Assembly: GCA_034231615.1 (NCBI GenBank)
Contig: CM067309.1
Location: forward strand, 33,836,310-33,900,309
Direction: 5' to 3'
Length of the DNA: 64,000 nucleotides
DNA from: Meghimatium bilineatum
Taxonomy: Eukaryota; Mollusca; Gastropoda; Stylommatophora; Philomycidae
Shown here in pieces: positions 13,801-22,800 of this stretch (the stretch's first letter is position 1; each line of letters begins with the position of its first letter). Below the pieces are notes generated by a model. The model searched no databases. It was not told the origin of the DNA and saw only the letters and a list, made by a program, of their open reading frames with translations. A program made the position numbers and the translations under genes.

Positions 13801-16800
13801 CCCTATATTGTCAATCGGTTACGACTAGACTATACCGTGGCTCTAGACAATACAGGCCTTCTAGCTTAATTAATTAGGACCCAGTTTGTTGAGTGTTTTG
13901 ATTATTGTTTGCGTTTTAGTTTGTTACTATTTATATACATTGGAATCGCATGCCAAAAATAGCCAAGTATATAAATAGTAACCAACTAAAAGGCAAACAA
14001 TAATCAAAACAGGTAACGAACTTAATCCAGCTTAATTTAGTGAGCATGTCTGTCATGACCATACCCTGTCCATCTCATGAAATATCCCTCGCACTTGTAT
14101 CTCTGCCTACCTCTTGCTCACGGCATCTCGACTCTATTTTAAAGTAAGGTCTTCAACAAGGTTTCTTGTCTTTTATCTTTTAATATGTCACCAAAAAATA
14201 TTCGCGCTAGTTCTCAAACTCCTGCCTGATCTCTCTTATATCAGGACACCATTACTACTAGATTTCCAGTAGGATCTAGTCGCGTGCTTCGACAGTACTA
14301 TAAGACGTATGAACATAATTAATTAGGTATTCATTCGTTATTTAAAAAAAAATTATTGTCGTGATTTCCACTGCTCAATATTTATATGCTTGGAGTCGAA
14401 TGCCAAAAATAGCCAATGCGACTCAAAGTATCTTAATAGTGACTAATGGAAAGCGCGACAGTAATAAAACAAACGTAACGAATCACGGCTTAATTTAATT
14501 ATGTGCTTATGTCTTCTATACTGCAGATAGCTGTGATCTAGTCCAGACAACGGAAATGCGTTTTGTCGCCGTGTTATCTGCGCCAATAGCCCATCGCATC
14601 CGACATCAGTAGTTTCCTGGTCACATGGCAGAATGGATCAATTAAGAACAGAAGGGGTGGTCACTTCTAACGGGGAGAGCAGACAGAGAAAAAGATGTTA
14701 TAATAACAGTGTTTGAATAAGTGTCACCCATGTGTTGTCAGGCTCAAAATGGGGAGCTAGTTAGTTAGTTAGTTAGTCGTTGGATCATCGTCATTGCACT
14801 CCGGACAAGTCCATAGGTGCTCAGATCTTTCCTTGAGTGTATCCGCCATTACACGTTGACTGACAGTCCCAGTACGTTGTTGATTGACCATCATTCTTTT
14901 TCGCCCACGAAAACTCTCCTTTCTAGCGACATCACATTTCACACCAAGATCCTTTATTCTAATCATGGAACAAAAGTCATCGTCAATTGTACAGTCATTT
15001 GTTCGTGCGTTTTCACGTAGGGCATTCAAAATGTCTGCCCGATCCATCGCTCCACCAAAAGCCGTAGTAGCAGCGTGGGCGGCCAACCTATCTGCTCTTT
15101 CATTACCCCGGACTCCCGCGTGTCCCGGCACAAAAATAAAAGTCACTGTACACACACAGGAATTATTCACTGCATCCAGCCACTGGGGAGCAAAGAATGG
15201 GGAACAAAGAATAGCAACGCTATTTAAATTATACGCATGTCGTTTCTTTCTGTTGACACTTCCAACTATAATTTCTATACAAGTCTATTTTCTGTTGATA
15301 CTCCCAGCTATAATTTCTATACAAGTCTATTTTCTGTTGACTATATGAACTCCATTTCTATACAAGTCTATTTTCTGTTGATTCTCCCAGCTATAATTTC
15401 TATACAAGTCTATTTTCTGTTGACACTTCCAACTATAATTTCTATACAAGTCTATTTTCTGTTGACTATATGAACTCCATTTCTATACAAGTCTATTTTC
15501 TGTTGATTCTCCCAGCTATAATTTCTATACAAGTCTATTTTCTGTTGACACTCCCAGCTATAATTTCTATACAAGTCTATTTTCTGTTGATACTTCCAAC
15601 TATAATTTCTATACAAGTCTATTTTCTGTTGACACTTCCAACTATAATTTCTATACAAGTCTATTTTCTGTTGATACTCCCAGCTATAATTTCTATACAA
15701 GTCTATTTTCTGTTGATACTCCCAGCTATAATTTCTATACAAATCTATTTTCTGTTGATACTCCCAGCTATAATTTCTATTCAAGTCTATTTTCTGTTGA
15801 CTATATGAACTCCATTTCTATAAAAGTATGTTTTTTGTGTTAACTATTTCAACTCTAATGTCTATACAAGTATGTTATCTGTTTCCTAGTTCAAACTCTA
15901 ATTTCTCTACAATTATAATTAATGTTGAATGTCTTAACTATAATTTCTATACAAGTCTGTTTTTCTGTTGACTATCTGAACTTTAATTTCGCTACAATCC
16001 GGTGAGATATGCCTACATTATTTAGCTGAACGCGAAATAATATTTAAAAGTTGGAATGTAGCGAAAAATATATAGGGGCAGATAAGCAGTGTTAGCATAA
16101 ATAACGGTAAAGCTGCAGTACGCATTTCACAGTTGCTGGGACTGCTGACGGATACATTGATCTGCGCGTTATCTACTGAGAGCAAACCCCCCCCCTCCTC
16201 CCCCGTGTTCCCCATTGGATTATCGTTTTCATTGTTTTTAATCTCTACGAGTTTGTATCAAACGTATCTGTGGCCGGCATGCTCAGTAAATAGACATCTC
16301 CGATAAAATTAACCACTTTGTTTTTGTGGCAATAAGGTTTGCTAGTGCTGTGATTTCAGTGACGTCGCGAAAGTTGCGCATATTTTAACAAAGTTGAAAT
16401 GATACTGCACACAATATTTAAAAGTTGAAATATAGGCACTTCTCCCCGCATTTAACCCTAATTTCTATACAAGTATGTTTTCTTTTATCAATCCAAACTC
16501 TACTTTTCATACACATCTGTATATTGTTGACTATTTCAACACTAATTTCTATACAAATATGTATTCTGTTAACAATCCGAACTCTAATTTCTATAAAGTC
16601 TGTATTCTGTAGACTATTTCAGTTCTAATCTCTATACAAATATGTATTCTGTTGACAATCCCAACTCTAATTTCTATACAGGCTTGGTGCTATTTCGGAA
16701 CACATGAGTATCGGTGGAGACAGGGAGTCAAGTGAGCATCCCCGACGCAACACACATCACCTCACTTATCAATCTTCAAGCAAACCGAGCATAAATCCAG

Positions 16801-19800
16801 GCATAAATAAAGGCTCTCACAGTGAGGGGTTTTCTTTTAGGAAAGACTCAAGATCAGCGTCCACAAAATTTCGATTAGAGTAGGTATCTGCCAACGGGAA
16901 TTTTACCTCCCAACAAGTGTCCACGCTGTCTACTTGTCTCGTCAATGTCAACATGTTTTCTTTTGCCCTTATTTGTACTTTTTTCTTAGTTCTAGATATC
17001 GTACTCTATTTTCTTAGGGAAAGGAGAGTGTGGGGGAGGGGGGTAAAGGTCGGTTTTAACAATGCAACACAACAGTCACGTAAACTAGGTCAGTGAAATA
17101 CAAGGGATAAATATTTCAGTGTAGGGTAACAACCCTAAACAGGAAGTAGGTGGCTGGAGTAACACAGGGCAAATGTTAGGATAAACAAAAATAGGTAGAT
17201 GTGTTACCAAAATAAAACATAAAACAACCTAACCCTGTATCTCGTTGTTATGTTGTTTTATTTTAGTAACACATCTACTTATTTTTGTTTCTCTTGTCAG
17301 TGAAATTCATCCCGCTGCGACTGGCCTTGCCAGACGGCAGTGCTTAAAAACTGCGTTTAACCTACAATAGAAGCTAGAAAATGAAGACCACAGGAACAGC
17401 TACATTATATGTATGTGGTCTCGGCGACAAAACATCAGAGCTGATAGAATTTATGATAAAGAAACGTATAGACATTTTAGGCATTGCATACTATAAAGAA
17501 AGAGGGTAACATACAAAATAAAAACGATAAATAAACTACGTACTAATATGAAGAGGGGTAGACAACACCTTGAAAGCAAAAAAATTGAGTTGGTTTCTTG
17601 GTTCATTCATAGAAAGCGAAATACGAGTACATGACAGACATAGAATACATTTCAGAAAGAATTATACATTTCGGATAATACGGAAACAGCTGATAGAGAA
17701 AGAAAGAAGAGCCACACTAATCCAAATTTACGCACCTTGCAATGACAACAATAAAATAGAAGACACTACTGAATTGTTTGAATGCCTATCGGATGTCCTA
17801 AACAAGATTAACGACAACGGTGAGTTATACACCATACGTGATTTCAACAGGAGAATAGGGAAGAAAAGAGCACAGAGTGAACTCTCTTTGGGCAGTTTCG
17901 GGAAGATAACAACAGAACGAAACAATAACAGGGAGGACCTGGTTATATATTGATATGCCTAGAACATGGGCTGTTAATTAAAAAAATTGTTTTTACCAAC
18001 ACAGACGGAGCCACATACAAATATGGCATAAAAGGGACAACTTACTACAATCATGGCAAATCTATTTCATTCTCGTTAGACAAGGGCAAAAGAGACACAT
18101 CATTGATGCAAGAGCTTTCCCAAACATAGACATTGACACAGACCACAGACCTGTATACTTATTTCTTATGCTCACTAGAAAAATAGAAAAAACAAGAACA
18201 ACATGACGAAAAGAAACAAGACAATGGCAGGAAAAAGTTATAAACTTGAAAACTCTAGAAGAAACCTCATACACAACCATTCTCCCTCTCACACAAACTT
18301 CCTCACACACAAACATTCTCCCTCTCACACAAACTTCCTCACACACAAACATTCTCCCTCTCACACAAACTTCCTCACACACAAACATTCTCCCACGCAA
18401 ACATTCTCCCTCACACAAACTTCCTCACACAAACATTCTCCCACGCAAACATTCTCCCTCTCACACAAACTTCCTCACACACAAACATTCTCCCACAAAA
18501 ACAGTCTCCCTCTCACACAAACTTCCTCACACACAAACATTCTCCCTCTCACACAAACTTCCTCACACACAAACATTCTCCCTCTCACAAACTTCCTCAC
18601 ACACAAACATTATCCCACATAAACATTCTCCCTCTCACACAAACTTCCTCACACACAAACATTCTCCCTCTCACATAAACTTCCTCACACACAAACATCT
18701 CCCTCTCACACAAACTTCCTCACACACAAACATTCTCCCACATAAACATTCTCCCTCTCACACAAACTTCCTCACACACAAACATCTCCCTCTCACACAA
18801 ACTTCCTCACACACAAACATTCTCCCACGCAAACATCGCCCTCTCACATAAACTTCCTCACACACAAACATTCTCCCTCTCACACAAACTTCCTCACACA
18901 CAAACATTCTCCCACGCAAACATCTCCCTCTCACACAAACTTCCTCACACACAAACATTCTTCCTCTCACACAAACTTCCTCACACACAAACATTCTCCC
19001 TCTCACACAAACTTCCGCACACACAAACATTCTCCCACGCAAACATCTCCCTCTCACACAAACTTCCTCACACACAAACATTCTCCCTCTCACACAAACT
19101 TCCTCACACACAAACATCTCCCTCTCACATAAACTTCCTCACACACAAACATCTCCCTCTCACATAAACTTCCTCTCACACAATTATTCTCTCTCTCATA
19201 TAAATGTTGACTTTCTCTCTGTGTAGGGATCCTAGATCATATTCCAGATGGAAGCATGTTCGATACTTGAGTAGGGGAGACGACGTGGTAAATAACTAGT
19301 TATTGCATGTTGTCTTGTCACATTTCATTTTTCTATTTATTCCATGTTGTCTTGTCACATTTCATTTTTCTATTTATTCAATGTTGTCTTGTCACATTTC
19401 ATTTTTCTATTTATTCCATGTTGTCTTGTCACATTTCATTTTTCTATGTATTCCATGTTGTCTTGTCACATTTCATTTTTCTATTTATTCCATGTTGTCT
19501 ATCAACATTTCATTTTTCTATTTTACTCAAAATGGTCCACTTCTATTCAGCAATCAGTCATCGACAAAAAAGTGGACCATATAGTGTCATGCTATTTCTC
19601 TTCAGCGGTCAGCCATTAGACCACAAGCTTGGACAACATAGTTATCTTACCAATTCTATTCAGCGGCCATTTATCAAGCCACAAAACTTGACCATATAAT
19701 TACCTTGCTTCTTCTTCTGCGTTCGTTCTCTAACTCCAGCAGATTAACAGGGTGTAGTCCAGAGAACGGAATGTGCTGTGTCATGGTTTACAGCATTGCT

Positions 19801-22800
19801 GCGATATATGCGCCTTTCGGCTCGACACATACGACTTCAGCATGGCTTTGGGTCACTGACCCTATATGGGATGGGACAGCCAACTCCATCCCATAACCTC
19901 CTTAGTCGCCTTTTACGACATGCGTGGAAGGTAAACAGTGTTGCTATTCTTTGCTCCCCTTTCGGGCCCCGGCAACACACGGGTGATCACCTTGCTAATA
20001 CCTACACCCATGCTACTGGATCTGGATGGGAGAATGCATTGGTTTTTTTTTTAACTCTTGATTATGAACCAATTTCACTGCATCAGGGATGGGGGGGGGA
20101 TGGCGGTCAATACTACAACTGCTTTTTGGCTATTCTGCCATCTATTTAATAGTATATAAACTGTGTCTCAATTAGTTGTTAATTGTGCCAAGTGCCAGAA
20201 ATTCTGCTACACTAAGGCGACATGCAGGAACAGTACCAAATGTAGATACTGTGCAGGAACAGTACCAAATGTAGATACTGTGCAGGAACAGTACCAAATG
20301 TAGATACTGTGCAGGAACAGTACCAAATGTAGATACTGTGCAGGAATCCCCACATAATAACCTGTTGCAATAAAAGTCTCCGATTATAGAACACTGGTAC
20401 AAAACAAGAATCAGTGGACAGGTTTCTACGGAAGAAATAGCAAACATAATTAAACGGAACGAAATTCTGATAAAGACGCATATACCGACGCTTCCAATAT
20501 TCGACACATTGCGCAATGAAAGCCCCTCCCTGATCACTCGGCATGCGCGCTGCACACTGAGTGGAAGATGGATGGCCAGCTCATTGCGCGCAAATAGGTA
20601 GATCGGTGTATTGGTATATATATTCATATTCTGAAACGGCATCTGTCATTGTTACCTTCACAACTTGCCAATCATTTGTGTGTTCATTGTCTGTTTATTG
20701 TTTGTTTATTGTCTGTTTATTGTTTGTTTATTGTTTGTTCATTGTCTGTTTATTGTTTGTTTATTGTTTGTTCATTGTCTGTTTATTGTTTATTTATTGT
20801 TTGTTTATTGTCTGTTCATTGTCTGTTTATTGTTTGTTTATTGTCTGTTCATTGTCTGTTTATTGTTTGTTCATTGTTTGTTTATTGTCTGTTCATTGTC
20901 TGTTTATTGTTTGTTTATTGTTTGTTTATTGTTTGTTTATTGTTTGTTCATTGTGTTTATTGTTTGCTTATTGTTTGTTCATTGTCTGTTATTGTCTGTT
21001 CATTGTCTGTTTATTGTCTGTTCATTGTCTGTTCATTGTCTGTTCCTTGTCTGTTTATTGTCTGTTCATTGTCTGTTTATTGTCTGTTTATTGTTTGTTT
21101 ATTGTCTGTTCATTGTCTGTTTATTGTTTGTTCATTGTCTGTTTATTGTCTGTTCATTGTCTGTTTATTGTTTGTTTACTGTTTGTTAATTATTGGTTCA
21201 TTGTTTGTTCATTTGTTTAATGTATCTTTCCTGTGTCTAGGTAGTTCTGTACGCTGATAGAGCTAGTTCATTCAGTCTGTTGGTTGTACAACTATACTAG
21301 ACTTGAATCAGTGTATATGAACATATGTGTACTTGACTGTTGGTTGTACAACTATACTAGACTTTAATCAGTGTATATGAACATATGTGTACTTGACTGT
21401 TGGTTGTACAACTATACTAGACTTGAATCAGTGTATATGAACATATGTGTACTTGACTGTTGGTTGTACAACTATACTAGACTTTAATCAGTGTATATGA
21501 ACATATGTGTACTTGACTGTTGGTTGTACAACTATACTAGACTTGAATCAGTGTATATGAACATATGTGTACTTGACTGTTGGTTGTACAACTATACTAG
21601 ACTTTAATCAGTGTATATGAACATATGTGTACTTGACTGTTGGTTGTACAACTATACTAGACTTGAATCAGTGTATATGAACATATGTGTACTTGACTGT
21701 TGGTTGTACAACTATACTAGACTTGAATCAGTGTATATGAACATATGTGTACTTGACTGTTGGTTGTACAACTATACTAGACTTTAATCAGTGTATATGA
21801 ACATATGTGTACTTGACTGTTGGTTGTACAACTATTCTAGACTTGAATCAGTGTATATGAACATATGTGTACTTGACTGTTGGTTGTACAACTATACTAG
21901 ACTTTAATCAGTGTATATGAACATATGTGTACTTGACTGTTGGTTGTACAACTATACTAGACTTGAATCAGTGTATATGAACATATGTGTACTTGACTGT
22001 TGGTTGTACAACTATACTAGACTTTAATCAGTGTATATGAACATATGTGTACTTGACTGTTGGTTGTACAACTATACTAGACTTGAATCAGTGTATATGA
22101 ACATATGTGTACTTGACTGTTGGTTGTACAACTATACTAGACTTGAATCAGTGTATATGAACATATGTGTACTTGACTGTTGGTTGTACAACTATACTAG
22201 ACTTGAATCAGTGTATATGAACATATGTGTACTTGACTGTTGGTTGTACAACTATACTAGACTTGAATCAGTGTATATGAACATATGTGTACTTGACTGT
22301 TGGTTGTACAACTATACTAGACTTGAATCAGTGTATATGAACATATGTGTACTTGACTGTTGGTTGTACAACTGATACATTATTTTTATGTGTGCAAGCA
22401 TATTTGTACTTGGTTGTAGAAATTAACTAGAATGTCTTCTTTGTATGTGTATATATGTACACATGGCTTGTGTGTATGGTACATAATTCCATGTGACTTT
22501 AACAGGGGCAGGAATGGCTGGATTTTAATAATGGCCCATTTGAAGAACCTCATGGAACCTGGTCTCTGGTAAGGGCCTTACACATTTCTCTTTATCATCT
22601 CTTTTGGTCTGCGTATACAACCATCTATATATCTACCCATCTGTTTCTATCTCTGTCTCCCTGTGTATCTATTTATCTCTATCCCGGTCTCCCTGTCAAT
22701 ATGTATATCCTTATCTATATATGTCTCCCTGTAGATATATCCCTGTCTCCATGTCCATCTATCTACCTCTATCCCTGTCTCCATGCCCATCTATATACCT

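Noticed and set aside
15237..15808. Long open frames on both strands (ISIQVYFLL and RNYSWEYQQKIDL repeats)
   Set aside because: They arise from the 42-bp minisatellite, whose period is a multiple of three. Both strands are open at once, which is a repeat artefact.
18062..19117. Repetitive His/Thr-rich and Cys/Val/Arg-rich proteins
   Set aside because: Translation of the 36-bp CACA-type array in several frames; no splice or start support.
20649..21257. Long overlapping hydrophobic Cys/Leu/Ile open frames, like membrane proteins
   Set aside because: All three + frames are open because the 11-bp repeat has no stop in any phase. No sequence complexity or start context supports a gene.
22031..22375. 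114-codon frame repeating MNICVLDCWLYNYTRLESVY
   Set aside because: A direct reading of the 60-bp minisatellite.
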